Source: Bolinopsis microptera (taxonomy: Eukaryota; Ctenophora; Tentaculata; Lobata; Bolinopsidae). From it: a DNA stretch of 64,000 bases. The DNA lies in assembly GCF_026151205.1 (NCBI RefSeq), contig NC_087073.1, positions 10,052,411 to 10,116,410 on the forward strand, read 5' to 3'. Made by a program: the position numbers and the translations under genes. The notes beneath the pieces were generated by a model. The model had not been told where the DNA came from, did no database searches, and saw nothing but the letters and a program-made list of their open reading frames with translations. Positions 23,558 to 35,601 of the stretch are shown here, one piece after another; within the stretch, counting starts at the first letter, position 1, and each line of letters starts with the position of its first letter.

Positions 23558-25817
23558 GTAAATAATACATTATCAGAAGATTTTTAAAATCTTCATCCTA
23601 TAGCAGGTCAATTTTATGCTTTAAATTAAATTATTTTAGGCTACTAATTTTTCAGGATTTTCGGGCAACATTCGAGATATTATTCTTTTCCGTGTTTCAC
23701 TGTGTCTGCCAACAAAATTTTAGTGTAGGTCAGAAAAGGAGGCTCTATCCCGGGACACCAACATTTTTTGGGTTGGCACCCAGGAGAAAGCTGCCTTATT
23801 CTTTGTATTTTGTCTCAAGTATTTTAGCATCTTCTTCCACTCTGTTTATTTCACCCTCTCTAGACTTGTATGTTGCCCAGATAATTTGACATGACTGTAT
23901 TGGATTTTCTGTAACATCAGTTACTGTTCTGCAGTAAGCTTTTTTAATATTTTTGTATTGTATATTGAAGTATTCAGATTGTTTGTATATTTGGAGTTAT
24001 ATATATTTGGAGTCTCATACATAGATTTCTTGTGGTCATCATCTATTTTTCATATGTTTTGTTAGAAAACCTGCTAACCTTTCTTGGATATCTTCTTGTT
24101 AAAGGTGTTTCTGCCTTATTTAGTCAGGATTTAACTTGTAGCTATAAACTTCCGTTTTTAATTCCAGTCCAAGGCGAGATGCACGATCTCTACTGTCATT
24201 TAGGTATCATTTACAGCTGAGCATAAGGGTTAAATTTAAATTATTTAACCTTTTGGTGCTGTATCAAAATAACATTAATTTATTATTATTATTATTAATA
24301 ACATTAACAATCCTTCCTGATCAGGATCTGTCTCTATTAGCAATTTCCAAAATATCCTGACTCTCGTGGAACATTTCACTGAATTAATTATTACCGTTCC
24401 TTTGCTACCCCTTGCCCGACACTGTACTCGTATCTGAATCTTACCCTTTCCCGTATGTTACCCTTGTTGATTTTACTTTTAGCCGACCCTGACATATGGG
24501 GGTGATTTGAGGTATCCGCAAATGAAGCGGTATGCAGTACAATACAAAACAGTCACAGTATATGTTGGAAGGTGTATTTACACTTGCTTCCTGGACCTGG
24601 CTATTCCTCAGTTTCCCTGATCTGTTCTTGCCCTTCTTCGAACTGTAAATGAGCCATGAGACCAAGTAGACGTTTTCGTGATAAACTGTAAAACCTCTCT
24701 ATACCAGGTTTCTCACGGTATAAAGCGTTTCATAAACCTCATTAAGAGCCATATAATATACACGTACTGTGTCGTATTGTGATTGAATATAGCTCGATAT
24801 GTATTACTACTTACATCACCCACCAAATGCGATATGAATAACTCGGTTTGATTGTTGAGGAAAAGAAGAGGTCTGGTAATACAGGTAGGCCGGTTTAGAT
24901 TATCACAATTGACAGTACAGAGAGGTTTTATTTATTACAAATGTGATTATCTTAACCCCACTGATTCATCATTGAAATCGATAAAATGACAGTACAGCAG
25001 GCTATCGTTTCGATCTTGACTGTGCCATTGGTGCAGTTTCTGTGAAAATCGATAAGGCTGTATTGTAATTAGTTATGAAACTCTTAAATCGCGATCGTAT
25101 GGTTAAACTTAACGTTTTACAGTTTCAGACCTTTCCACTTAGAGTTAGTAATTCCTGATTATAACTAAAATCTGCCGAGATTTACTGAACTCCAACTACA
25201 AATATTGGTGATTAAGGTATTCTTGAAACGAAAAATTGACTAAGTTTTTTTTTGAAAATCATTTTCCTCCGCGTTTCATGCAATTTTATCACTTTTGGCG
25301 GAAAAAATATTTTGAATTTTCGAAATTTTTCGAAGTCTCGAAAAATAAATGTAAGTGAAAATTTTTCAAAGTTTTTCTAAAAACTACTTTTCTCCGTGTT
25401 TTAAGCTATTCCGATCATTTTTAGCAAATAAAAAATTTTTAGAATTTTGCTAATTAGTTAATTGATAATTATCCAATTAACTTATTATCTGACGTAAAAA
25501 TTGTTTGAACAAAAGTTTTTCTTCCTGATAATATGAACACACTCGATTGATTCGCAACCTTTTACGATGTTCACAACTAAAGATATTCGACAAACAAGAA
25601 AGGTGGTAAAAAGTGGTAAAGTGGCAAAAAGTGGCCTTAAGCCACGTGGTAAAGTTTGGAAAAGTTGGTCAGCCATAAAGGGCACCTAATGGGACTCAAA
25701 AACGTCAAAAATCCTCTGAAAGCTTCGTGTGTCAGCAGATCGATTTTTTCAGACGGATTTCCCTGTACTATATCAGCACGATCAAATCCCGAGTAACAAA
25801 TCCTGCATGATTAAAAA

Positions 25818-25821
<4 letters not shown>

Positions 25822-25855
<34 letters not shown>

Positions 25856-25970
25856 ACCCCCAACCCATGTAGCTGAGACACCTCACAGCAAGTAGACCAA
25901 AGTGGCTCTTGCTTGTGAAAGGTGCGTCAACTACCCGCCGAAGCGGTGGGTTGGGAGTCCCCCCTGGGAT
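25822..25970. repeat. Poly(A) run followed by a G/C-ended hairpin
   Basis: About 25 A residues are followed by GGGGGGACCCCCAACCCA. An inverted match (TGGGTTGGGAGTCCCCCC) lies ~90 bp later, with GCCGAAGCGGT inside. It could be the end of a retroposed or small DNA element; I cannot assign it. Confidence 0.5.
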
Positions 25971-26039
25971 CATTTCGTCCGTAAAATTATATACAACATA
26001 AAATAGTACAGTAAAATATCAAAATTTACATAAACAAAT

Positions 26040-26276
26040 CTAGGAGACCTCAAAGCTCGTCTTCTGGGGGATGAGGTTGAAGGAGATGTCATGCAGTTCA
26101 AGATGCTGGGCCGTTGATCTTCCTCTGATTCCTCTTAGTGCAATGAGTGTACTTCTTAACAGATCAAATCTGAATCGTGTTCTGATATGATTTTTGACTT
26201 GGCTCTTGGCTTCTTTTTTATGGTCAGCTATCATCTCAGAGACACGATCTACAAATACAGTGCATAGCGGTCCCAT
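26040..26276 (-). pseudogene. Probable TE-derived ORF fragment
   Basis: The minus strand encodes ~78 residues with KNHIRTRFRFDLLRSTLIAL and RGIRGR near the end. This kind of motif appears to me to recur in transposon-associated invertebrate proteins, but I cannot name the family. It has no start context and no conserved neighbours. Confidence 0.35.
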
Positions 26277-26279
26277 ACC

Positions 26280-27547
26280 TCCAGAGGTTGTGAAGACTAG
26301 TAAAAATATTTGCTACCAATTAAAATGCCATATAATTATACTACTTAAAGGGTGTTTATAAATTTTATTTAGTTTTCTATTGAATTTTTATATAGGGTAA
26401 TTGTTATATTATGTGTATATTGTTTGAATAATTTCTTGTCGAATTAAAATGCCAGATATGCAATAAGTCATACGTCAGAGAAACTGGCAGGTTCTTACCT
26501 GGGGACCTCAGGCTATCATGTTCATAAACAAACCGAATAGAGATTCGGCGGAATGACAGGCTGAGCGTGCGGCCCAGTAAGCAGGTTCAAAAGAAACAGA
26601 GCCTGGGAAATTAACAAATATGTGAGGGATAACAACAAATTTAACGGGTGATACTCGTAAAATATTTGTTCCAATTATTGGACCGTTGACGAGTCCAACT
26701 CTGCGCGCGTCCGGGTAGGTTGTAAACCTACAACAACAAATCAACGGCCATTACATCATACATGGGAAACCACTATTTAAAGGAGCATGCACATATTCCA
26801 AAAGCTAACATTTTAAAATTTTGATTCCATCAACGTTTTTCCCGGATATTCAGCTTCCAGTATCTTCATGTCGACGTGTGTCACTCTGATCTAACCGAGG
26901 CCGACCTCACTGAAAAATGCAGCCAAAACTGCGAAATTTCAGTCAAGGTGCAAGGAGACGTAGCTCCTTTTCAAAAATATTCCAAAATCTTTTTCTATAT
27001 TCTGATGTTTTTCCGTTATCAAAGCTTTCTTTGAGAATATATCTTCAGTACCTCAATCATGCCTTGTACCATCCTCAGTGACCATGCTAAATAATCATTC
27101 AAGAAAAATTCAGTCAAAATATTGAAATATGGGTCGTGGAAAGCTAACATTTTTTGAAATCTAGTTTGTATGTCCATTGATTCAACAGCCTAATTCGAAC
27201 CCGACTATTAGTTCCACTTTTCACAATTGTTCATTTAAATTGTACAGGTGTTTACTCTAAATCAAACTTCGATTAAGGGGGGGGGGGGGGGGCCAACAAA
27301 CTAGGACCGCGACCGGTGACCAAACTTTTGAGGGGTCCCGGACCCCAACCGCAAAACAGTGTCCGCGGGGCAGCCACGCCCATATTATGCACAAAAACCA
27401 GATTTTAGGTGCTCCGCTGACTTTTGGCCCACCCTGTATATAGATAGCTGTAAAACGATCTGACTGTAATTTTTGACGCACAAATGAACATTTTAAAGCA
27501 TATCTAGTACATTACTTACTAGATATGCTTTATTAGGATTTGGAGCG
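26280..27547. other. Repeat-bearing intergenic region
   Basis: Contains the dispersed repeat at 26498-26580, the GACGAGTCC segment at 26640-26735, a G run at 27278-27293, and a lone TE end (CTGACTTTTGGCCCACCCTG) at 27417-27438 that matches the ends at 28476 and 33022. No gene seen. Confidence 0.6.
26498..26580 (-). repeat. Dispersed GAGGTCCCC repeat, copy 2
   Basis: Reads ACCTGGGGACCTCAGGCTAT, then GGCGGAATGACAGGCTGAGC, the reverse complement of copy 1 but uninterrupted. Confidence 0.75.
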
Positions 27548-28028
27548 ATGTCTATGCAAGCATTCTGTTTGCGGTGTGACAGTATTCTACCTCTGGAGAT
27601 AACAGGAAATGCTGTGATATGTCGACTCTGTAATCTCGCTCACTCCTACACGGACATGTTGAACAAGGAAATACACAGCACTGTTGAATTCAACACGAGG
27701 GACATTGCTGACGAGGTTTTTACTATAAACCTTTTATTTACATCCTCTAACTTAACTGATATGATTAGGGGTGAGGTCGAAATCAGTAGTACCAAATGAC
27801 CAAATCCATAAAATGTTTCCTCTCATTGAAAACATTTCTAATCAACATCCTGTCAAGGTAGAGGAGCAGGAAGAGTCTACTGCTGGACCCATGACTGACA
27901 GAAAGTGTCCAGGATGTGGGAACGAGGGAATGTCTTATACAACACGCCAGCTCAGAGGCGCTGATGAGGGACAAACTGTATTTTATTTGTGTCCCAAATG
28001 CAAGTTTCAAGATAATGAGAACAGTTAG
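27548..28028 (+). CDS. POLR1H: RNA polymerase I subunit RPA12
   Basis: Exon 1 is 27548-27715. Exon 2 most likely starts near 27858 and ends at 28028, giving ~112 residues (human 126). The N-terminal zinc ribbon is CLRCDSILPL with CRLCN. The C-terminal ribbon is CPGCGNEGMSYTTRQLRGAD followed by EGQTVFYLCPKCKFQ. The Asp-Glu pair is the TFIIS-like acidic hairpin that stimulates transcript cleavage by Pol I in the nucleolus. The exon 2 acceptor is uncertain: only the AAG at 27855-27857 restores phase with exon 1 without a stop, and it has a weak pyrimidine tract. An acceptor-like TTATTAG lies 11 nt before the ATG. Confidence 0.85.
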
Positions 28029-28255
28029 CAAATTTGAACACAGTTTTTTAAATAATTTTGAGGAGTTTCGTTCCAATCATATCATCATCAATTTCCTTTG
28101 ACGAATTATGTTAAAAATTATGGAAAAAAGTTTGTACCATTTTCGCGATTTACTGAAGTTTTCTCGCCGATCAACTTGGGTATCCCAAAAAGTAGACGAC
28201 AATTGACGAATTATGAGGTTTCGCCATTTATTCCGGAAAGCCGAAAATCGCTCTT

Positions 28256-28298
28256 CCCATTTTTTTATTACAGAGAGTCTCTGTAATAAAAAAATGGG
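28256..28298. repeat. Perfect 21-bp-arm palindrome downstream of POLR1H
   Basis: CCCATTTTTTTATTACAGAG is mirrored exactly across a single G. It lies ~230 bp after the stop codon and contains AATAAA on both strands, so it could serve as a 3' end signal in either direction. Confidence 0.8.
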
Positions 28299-28613
28299 AC
28301 AGAGACTGAACAGAGACTGAACTTTTAAATTCTAATTTATTATTTTTATTTATCATGTTATTTGATTATGTGCTTTTAAAGTATTTTTACCAATGTATTA
28401 TTATATTAATTGCTGACCGAATTGATAAGTTATGTCATCAAATTTAAGTTCTCCCGATTTCAAAACAAATTTATATACAGGGTGGGCCAAAAGTCAGTAC
28501 CCCTACGTTGGCCTGGGGATATTCAATGGTGAAAAATGGTGAAATTTTACAATTTGGATAACCGATTCACCATAAAAATCTTTCACCATTTTTCACCAAT
28601 TTAATTTTCTTAC

Positions 28614-29047
28614 CATGATCACCAAAAGTTACTAAATTTGATGTACCTTACTCGCCATGTTCACTAAAAGACAAAAGTTACCAGTTTGGATGTACCTTTC
28701 TCACCATATTCACCAAAAGTTACTAGTTTTGATGTACCTTACCCGCCATGTTCACCAAAACTAACAAATTTTGATGTCCTTACTCGCCATCGGCCATGTT
28801 CACCAAAAGTTACCAGTTTCGACGTTCATTTCTCACCATGGCCAATGGCCATGCACATGATCACCAAAAATTGCTAGTTTTTATTTATATTACTCGCCAT
28901 GTTCACCAAAAGTTACCAGTTTCGATGTACCTTACTCTCCATGATCACCAAAAGTTACTAGTTTTGATGTACCTTAGTCGCCAAGTTTACTTTTAAAAGT
29001 TACCAGTTTCAATGTACCTTTCTCACCATGTTCACTAGTTTTGATGA
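28614..29047. repeat. ~42-bp minisatellite
   Basis: About ten variants of a unit containing TTCACCAAAAGTTACYAG and TTTTGATGTACCTTACTCGC. A shorter array of the same unit lies at ~32815-32990. Confidence 0.85.
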
Positions 29048-29175
29048 AAAATGGTGATTGATAGTTTTGGTAACTTAAATAAACTTGGATAAGGCACGTT
29101 ATCAATGCCAAATTTCTTCACGATCGAATTTAAAATAAATGACTTTATATATCTCTTATATTTCAATACCTCAGA

Positions 29176-32100
29176 ATGTCTAAAGACTGTAAGCAAGAGA
29201 TCAAATCAGAGCAAGTGGAGAACCCAGAAAAGTCCAACGGTTTCCTCTGCCCAATGTGTGGAGCACATTACTTTTCAGAAGACTTTTTTGTTGAGCACAT
29301 CAAAGAACATAAAACAAAATCAGATTGTACAATAAAACAAGAACTTACATCTGAATCAGATAAACCATCTATTTTTATCTGTCCAGTTTGTGCTGAACAT
29401 GTTTACTCAGACACTCAGTTAATAGAACATGTAAAACAGCACCATGATCATAGCAGCCCAGAAGTACCTGACTACTTTGATACTTCAAATAACTTGACTG
29501 GAACAGATCCTGAGAAGACATTAGTTATGTCTTCTACTGAGAGTTTGTCTGTGAAACCCTTCAGATGTTCAGAGTGTTCATTTGCTACAAAACATAAATA
29601 TAGTCTAACTACACATATGAGAATTCATTCTGGAGAGAAACCCTTTAAATGTTCTGTGTGTTCATTTGCTACTAGACAATCAAGTAATCTTAAGATCCAT
29701 ATGAGAATTCATTCTGGAGAGAAACCCTTCAAGTGTTCAGAGTGTTCATATGCTGTAAGACAAGCAGGTCATCTTAATAGACTAGAGTGGTTCATTTTAC
29801 CAAAAGTTTTTCAAATAATTAGAGATCATATCTTATTAGTTGATTTATAGGGTCAGGAACGACCAAAAAATTTTTTTTGACTCTTGTGTTCCGGATATGG
29901 TCCGCATATGCCACACCCATTTTTATAGCGTTTCTTATACAGGTAAAATTGTCTAAATCGTCAATTTAGTCATAAAGGAGTATGGAAGGAGTTCTGAATG
30001 TGTGCTCCTCTAATATAAACAGTAGAAAATGGTTAACTTTAGTCGAGGTCTCAGGTCTCTACAATGTCGGGAAGTTCCTGCAGGAGTTTGCGCATTGCGC
30101 TGAAGCGCGGGATTCACTGCGCCAAAAGTGAAGGTCGTAGAGACATGAGACCTTGACTAAAGTTAACCTTTTCATACCATTACTATAGGAGTGTGACACT
30201 TTCAGAGTCCTGAACGCATTCTTATATCACTTAATCGTCAATTATATTAATTTTACCTGTTAAAATATATCATCTTTAACTGATATCAATTTAGTTTAAC
30301 ACTGTTAGCTTTAGAAAAGAAAATAATGCTTCACACCAAACTTACACACAGCATAAAGAAATACAAAAAGATTCCAAATTGAACTTTGATTATATCCTGG
30401 CACTGGTTATCATTTCTCGATTGTTCTCCATTCTCCAACGCAGTCAGAAAGTTCAGATTTAGGTAGACTTGGTTTTCGAATCTTCATATGTTCAGAAGTA
30501 GGCCAGAAGGGGTTTGGTTACCAGAGGAATTGAATATCTTCGTGGAACAAGGAAATTAATGAGGTCTTGAACGTTGATTTCTTCATAACTCGTCACTGAC
30601 AGGATGAGTATTGACGAGATCCACTGATTACTTCATAGCTCGTCATTGATAGGATCAGTATTAATGAGATCGAATGATTACTTGATAGCTCGATTACTGG
30701 ATCAGCATAACATGACTAACGACTAACGAGGTCCAGTGATATCTTGCTGATTCGTCAAGGTCAGTAAATAACTATAAATATCGAAACAATTTGCTTACAA
30801 ATTACAGAGTGCAAATGCCTTCTTCACAACTATCGGCTATGAACGGAACAGATGAATCTCTTCTTTGGCTTCATCTTTTAAAATGACTCAGTCCCTCTGA
30901 AACAAGATAATGCTTAGGACTAGGAGGAACTTAGTTAAGTTCTCGTAGGATTCGCTAAGAGGAAAATTACTTAGTAAGCTAACATTCTTTTGTAGGATGT
31001 TACCACTCATCATGTCTGTTATCCAGTATAATCCCACAACTAGACCCTTTCATTTTTGAGTCTCGACAATGACTGCAGCAATGTGTACTATTTTGATGCT
31101 CGGTCCAGGTAGTCTCCAAGAAAGCCTCCTTTTTGTATACTCTCATATTGTGTGTTAGTTTGGTGTGAAGTAAATTATTTCCTATTTAAAAGCTAACAGT
31201 GTTAAACTAAATTGATATCAGTTAAAGATGATATATTTTAACAGGTAAAATTCATATAATTGACGATTAAGTGATATAGGAATGTGTTCAGGACTCTGAA
31301 AGTGTCACACTCCTATAGTAATGGTATGAAATGGTTAACTTTAGTCAAGGTCTCATGTCTCTACGACCTTCACTTTTGGCGCAGTGAATCCCGTGCAATG
31401 CGCAATGCGCAAACTCCTGCAGGAACTTCCCGACATTGTAGAGACCTGAGACCTCGACTAAAATTAACCATTTTCTACTGTTTATATTAGAGGAGCACAC
31501 ATTCAGAACTCCTTCCATACTCCTTCATGACTAAATTGACGATTTAGACAATTTTACCTGTATAAGAAACGCTATAAAAATGGGCGTGGCATATGCGTAC
31601 CATATCCGGAACACTAGAGTCAAAAAAAATTTTTTTGGTCGTTCCTGACCCTATAGAGCAACTAATAAGATATGATCTCTAATTATTTGAACAACTTTTG
31701 GTAAAATGAACCACTCTATAATAGACATATAATGAGAACTCACTCAGGTGAGAAACCCTTCAAGTGTTCTGAGTGTTCATATGCTGCAAGACAATCAGGT
31801 CATCTTACTGAACATATGAAAACTCACTCAGGTGAGAAACCCTTCAAGTGTTCTGAGTGTTTATATGCTGCAAGACAAGCAGGTCATCTTACTGAACATA
31901 TGAAAACTCACTCAGGTGAGAAACCCTTCAAGTGTTCTGAGTGTTCATATGCTGCAAGACAAGCAGATAATCTTACTGTACATATGAGATCTCACTCAGG
32001 TGAGAAACCCTTTAAATGTTCTGAGTGTTCATATGCTACAAAACGAGCAGGTGATCTTACTGTACATATGAGAACTCACTCTGGTGAGAAACCCTTCAAG

Positions 32101-32265
32101 TGTTCTGAGTGTTCATTTGCTACAAAACATGCAAGTCATCTTACTAGACATATAATGAGAACTCACTCAGGTGAGAAACCCTTCAAATGTTCTTTGTGTT
32201 CATATGCTGCAAGACAAGCAATGCATCTTACTAAACACATAAAAACTCACTCTGGGAAGAAATGA
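29176..32265 (+). CDS. C2H2 zinc-finger protein split by a transposon
   Basis: The left part is 29176-29782 and the right part 31727-32265, with an inserted element between. The N-terminus has two diverged fingers (CPMC and CPVC). Then come tandem fingers with the linker HSGEKPFKCSEC, three before the insertion (the last cut at ...GHLNR) and six after it, about 11 fingers in total. The finger at the junction is completed across the target duplication in the same frame, matching the sister finger text HLTRHIMRTHSGEKP. A degenerate twelfth finger follows the stop (32266-32350). Such proteins bind DNA in the nucleus; the target is unknown. With the element retained, the left frame ends 22 codons into the insert (stop at 29850). 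No donor/acceptor pair is obvious. A CCTCAG ends one base before the ATG. Confidence 0.8.
29783..31718. mobile_element. hAT-like foldback element inserted in the zinc-finger gene
   Basis: It starts TAGAGTGGTTCATTTTACC and ends with the complement (GGTAAAATGAACCACTCTA). It is flanked by a perfect 8-bp duplication TAATAGAC (29775-29782 and 31719-31726). An 8-bp duplication with YARNG-type ends is the hAT signature. The inverted arms are unusually long, ~560 bp each. The ~800-bp centre has no transposase frame, so the element is non-autonomous. A related copy lies at ~41097-42868. Confidence 0.85.
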
Positions 32266-32466
32266 TTCAAATGTTCACAGAGCTCCTATGCTGCAAGAAA
32301 AATGAGTAATCCTACAAGAAATAATACAATCCACTATGGTGAGAAACTAAATTGGCAGTCCTGCAAGATGTTGTTCAGTTCTTGATAAGATGGTGAGACA
32401 TTATGATTTGGTGCCTTTATTGACATTAAGTAATGGAGCATCGTCGTGGCTGTATCTGTTTGAAAT

Positions 32467-32602
32467 CCCCCGTAATCAGTTTTACAAATAGCTATTGTGT
32501 CAAAATTACACTAGAGCGTAATCATTTGGAAACCCCCAACCCCCCCCCCCCCCCCCCCCCCCCCCTTCCCATCGGCTGAATACGTAATATGTGAACGACC
32601 CC
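32467..32602. mobile_element. Harbinger-like MITE, truncated copy with a C run
   Basis: The right end GTGAACGACCCC is followed by TTA. The left end is missing. The interior has a ~26-C homopolymer (32540-32565). Same family as 33490-33655. Confidence 0.65.
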
Positions 32603-33118
32603 TTATCGTGTCTGTCAGGTAAATCTCCCATCGTGATCAAAGTATCTTTAACATAGAATTCGTTATTGTATCTGTTTGTTTAATTTGTTGTTCGTCATAC
32701 ACACAAATATTGGCGGGTGTGGGGAATTCAATGGTGAAATTTTACAATTTGGAAACCCTATTTTTTATTTTCAAAGTATCAAATTGAAATAGTAAATGTG
32801 TACCAAGGTCCAAGAGCTCAGTTTTGATGTATCTTACTCGCCATGTTCACTAAAGTAAACTGATGCACCTTACTCGCCATGTTCACCAAAAATTACCAGT
32901 ATCAATGTATCTTTCTCACTGCACCATTTTCACTTAAAGTTACCATTTTCGATGTACTTTTCTCACCATGTTCAGTGTTCACTAGTTTTGATGAAAAATA
33001 CTGACTTTTGGCCCACCCTGTATGTGTCAAAGCTTTTCTGTCGAATTGAAACATTTCATCACATGTATGCGATCTTTAATTATAACATTTTTGCTGACAA
33101 AGTATTTAAAAGCATGGC

Positions 33119-35601
33119 ATGAGCAAGTTCGAGGAGGGAGAAAGGGTCCTCTGTTTCCATGGCCCCCTTCTTTATGAAGCCAGATGCCACAAAGTAAACA
33201 CTGAAGGAGAGGTTAGTTTTATTCTCCTATAATTGAAATCTTGTTGCCAGAGCTTTTGGTTATATCACGGACAAACCATTGAATTATAAATTGACCCCAC
33301 ATCTTTAGAAAGTTGTAAATTACCTCGCACTTAAATTTTTTCCCTTACAAATTTTTTGATGCCCTAAAAAGTCAGGTCTTCTAAAAATATACTCCTATTT
33401 CCTCCAAAATTCCTCCAAAATTTCCTTGCAGATTATCAGCCGATCTGCTGCCTTTCTGGATGTGGGTAACTCGACTAATAAGCTAATAAGGGGTCGTTCA
33501 CATATTACGTTATCAATTTTTGGCAAATTTTTAACCTCCCCCCTCCCCCTCCGTAATCAGTTTTACACATAGCTATTGTGCCAAATAACACTAGCGTAAT
33601 CATTTGGAAAACCCCCTCTACTCCTCGGCTGATTACGTAATATGTGAACGACCCCTAATTGGAAGTCGACTTACAATTCATACGTGCGATTGGATTGACC
33701 TAATCCTTTCGGCTTTTATCGCTTAATCTAATTACTGTGGATTAAATATTAATAAATCTCTCTAACAAATCTCTGACTGTTTCTGTTAGATCAAGCACGA
33801 TCTCAATTATTTATGAAATATTTGTTATTTGAAATAATTATCTACATCGTTCTCTTTTTAGGTGGATCTATATCTGATACATTACAACGGTTGGAGTCAG
33901 AAGTGGGACGAATGGATCCCAGAAACTCGTATCCTTAAATTCAACGACATAAACCTTAAGGTTGGTTAAATGACACGCTGTAATCATATGATTTCTTTTC
34001 CGTTCCATTAGCAAACTGTAGAATGCTCATTTGTTTTATAGTAACGTTTGCTGAAATTCAGAAACAGACTGAACTGATAAAACACCACAAGAAAACACAG
34101 AATAGAGGAAAGAACAAGAAGATGAAATTCATAGAAAATGTCGAGTCAGAGGACGCTTTTGCCTCTAAGGTAAATACTGATCCAGACTTTGTTTTCAATA
34201 TTGTGTTATTACTTATTTGATTGTTTCCATTTCATTTGGCGGTCAACATTCGATGAATAAACCGTACCTACTGTCCTACTGGCAATTTGGCTGAAAACGC
34301 GTCAAAGGGTCTACTGAAATCGTAATTTCTGTAGAGTACACCGCGCGCCTTTCATATTCAAATTTTAAATCGCGAAATTGATCGACTATATTATTCTTCA
34401 ATCATCAATTCACTGATAATTGGGTTGACTGTTATAACAATATAACATAGTTTACCACAAGATACTTTAATTACTGCAATTTATTATAAATCCGGGAATT
34501 TAGGCCTGTCGCGGTCGAATCTTGCGTCCAGCGACCAGCTTCTATGTTATCTTAATATGGTCATGGTAATGTCATCAATAACTGAAGAAAAACACCCCTT
34601 TATTCCCAGGTTTGCATTCATATAGAACTTCCCAGTCAGCTAAAACTAGCCGTGCTGGACGACTGGGATTTAATTACGCAACAGAAACATCTACTGAAAC
34701 TCCCCGCTGCCTCTCCTGTTTCAGTTGTTCTGGGTATGTTAACCGTGTTTACTTTGATTGTAACTTAATATGACGTGCAAATTTTGAGCCGTTAATACTG
34801 TATATTTCCCAGTACCAAGATCAAATGTTTAAACTTTAACCTGTTCAACCTGTTCTGGAATATGTACTTCTTAGAATTCACATGTTCATCCGTCAGATGA
34901 GTTCAGGGTATACTCGCTGTCAGTGAACAAGACAAGTGATATAAACAGGGACCACGTGCTTGAGGGACTGTTAGGGTATTTCTCTAGATTACTGGGTATG
35001 CAGCTCCTGTACAAGTTTGAGAGACCGCAGTATGCTGATACCATGGAGGAACACAAAGGTTTGTACCCGATTTTATTAGTGATGTTGATAAGCTTCTATC
35101 CATCCCCTATGCAGTGTCTTGAAGTGGTCGAAAGATTAATACGATATAATAACCCTAGCCGGTGTAGCTGTACCTTATAAGTTTTGAAGTGGTTAAAACA
35201 GTTTTACGGTATACTGACCGTTGTGAGCGCTAACTTCATGGTTTCAGGCATGTCAGTGTGCGATATCTACGGAACTGAACATCTACTCAGACTTTTCACC
35301 AGGATCGGGGAACTCCTGGCTTTTACCGAGCTGGATAACAACGCTATTACAGTCCTACAGAAGTACATTCACCAGCTCCTCAACTTTATAGGTCCGCATA
35401 CTTACCTCACTCCTTGTGGCTGTTCGTGTTTTGTAGAATTGTGTCATTATATCAGGAAGTCAAGATCTTCTACAGTTTTAAGTAAAAAATCACATGTCTT
35501 CACAATCTGAATTTATTTCAGAAATACACCGAGGGAAATACCTGAGCGCAGAAAACTATTTCGTCGCTACTCCCGACTACTTGAGACGTGCAGCATTATA
35601 A
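33119..35601 (+). CDS. MORF4L1: MRG15-like chromatin protein (MORF4L1)
   Basis: Exons: 33119-33211, 33862-33960, 34062-34169, 34610-34733, a probable 14-nt micro-exon 34813-34826, 34875-35058, 35248-35391 and 35522-35601, giving 281 residues. The chromodomain comes first (KFEEGERVLCFHGPLLYEA, then LIHYNGWSQKWDEWIPE). It binds H3K36-methylated chromatin in NuA4 and Sin3-type complexes. A basic linker follows (KNKKMKF). The MRG domain shows LDDWDLITQQKHLLKLPA, MQLLYKFERPQYAD, YGTEHLLRLFTRIGELLAF and the C-terminal ENYFVATPDYLRRAA. The micro-exon is inferred because 34733 ends in phase 1 while 34875 opens in phase 0. The 14-nt piece between AG and GT repairs this without a stop. The alternative is a 1-bp error. 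Confidence 0.9.
33490..33655. mobile_element. Harbinger-like MITE in MORF4L1 intron 1
   Basis: 166 bp with inverted ends GGGGTCGTTCACATATTACG. Flanked by TAA on both sides, the 3-bp TWA duplication typical of PIF/Harbinger elements. Confidence 0.75.

Larger units (their letters stand above)
19066..24297 (+). mobile_element. CR1-like non-LTR retrotransposon, both ORFs open
   Basis: A 5' leader, ORF1, ORF2 and a ~700-bp 3' UTR that ends in an ATT microsatellite (about 24276-24297). Short 3' simple repeats are usual in the CR1/L2 group. Both ORFs lack internal stops, so the copy is young. It is nested inside the inverted-repeat element at 17735-25770. Both outer boundaries are estimates. Confidence 0.8.
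17735..25770. mobile_element. 8-kb inverted-repeat (foldback) element containing a retrotransposon
   Basis: The left arm (17735-18892) and right arm (24653-25770) are near-identical inverted copies, each ~1.1 kb. The extreme ends are TAGTACAGGGAAATCCGTCT and its complement. A 3-bp TAT directly flanks both ends and may be the target duplication. The arms carry no convincing ORF; open frames there are shadows. Between them lie a small telomere-repeat MITE and a full-length-looking CR1-like element. The superfamily is unclear. Confidence 0.8.
28476..33022. mobile_element. Inverted TE ends bracketing the zinc-finger gene
   Basis: TACAGGGTGGGCCAAAAGTC at 28476 and its complement ending at 33022 resemble mariner-type ends flanked by TA. 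Each end adjoins the same ~42-bp minisatellite in the same orientation (28614-29047 and ~32815-32990). That pattern suggests one minisatellite-bearing element split or tandemly duplicated around the gene, rather than one 4.5-kb transposon. Confidence 0.5.

Noticed and set aside
28614-29047. Regularly repeated units that resemble a CRISPR array
   Set aside because: Unit variation is continuous, there are no unique spacers, and the genome is eukaryotic. It is a minisatellite.
28476-33022. A single autonomous 4.5-kb mariner element
   Set aside because: No mariner transposase lies inside, and the minisatellites at the two ends are in direct, not inverted, orientation.
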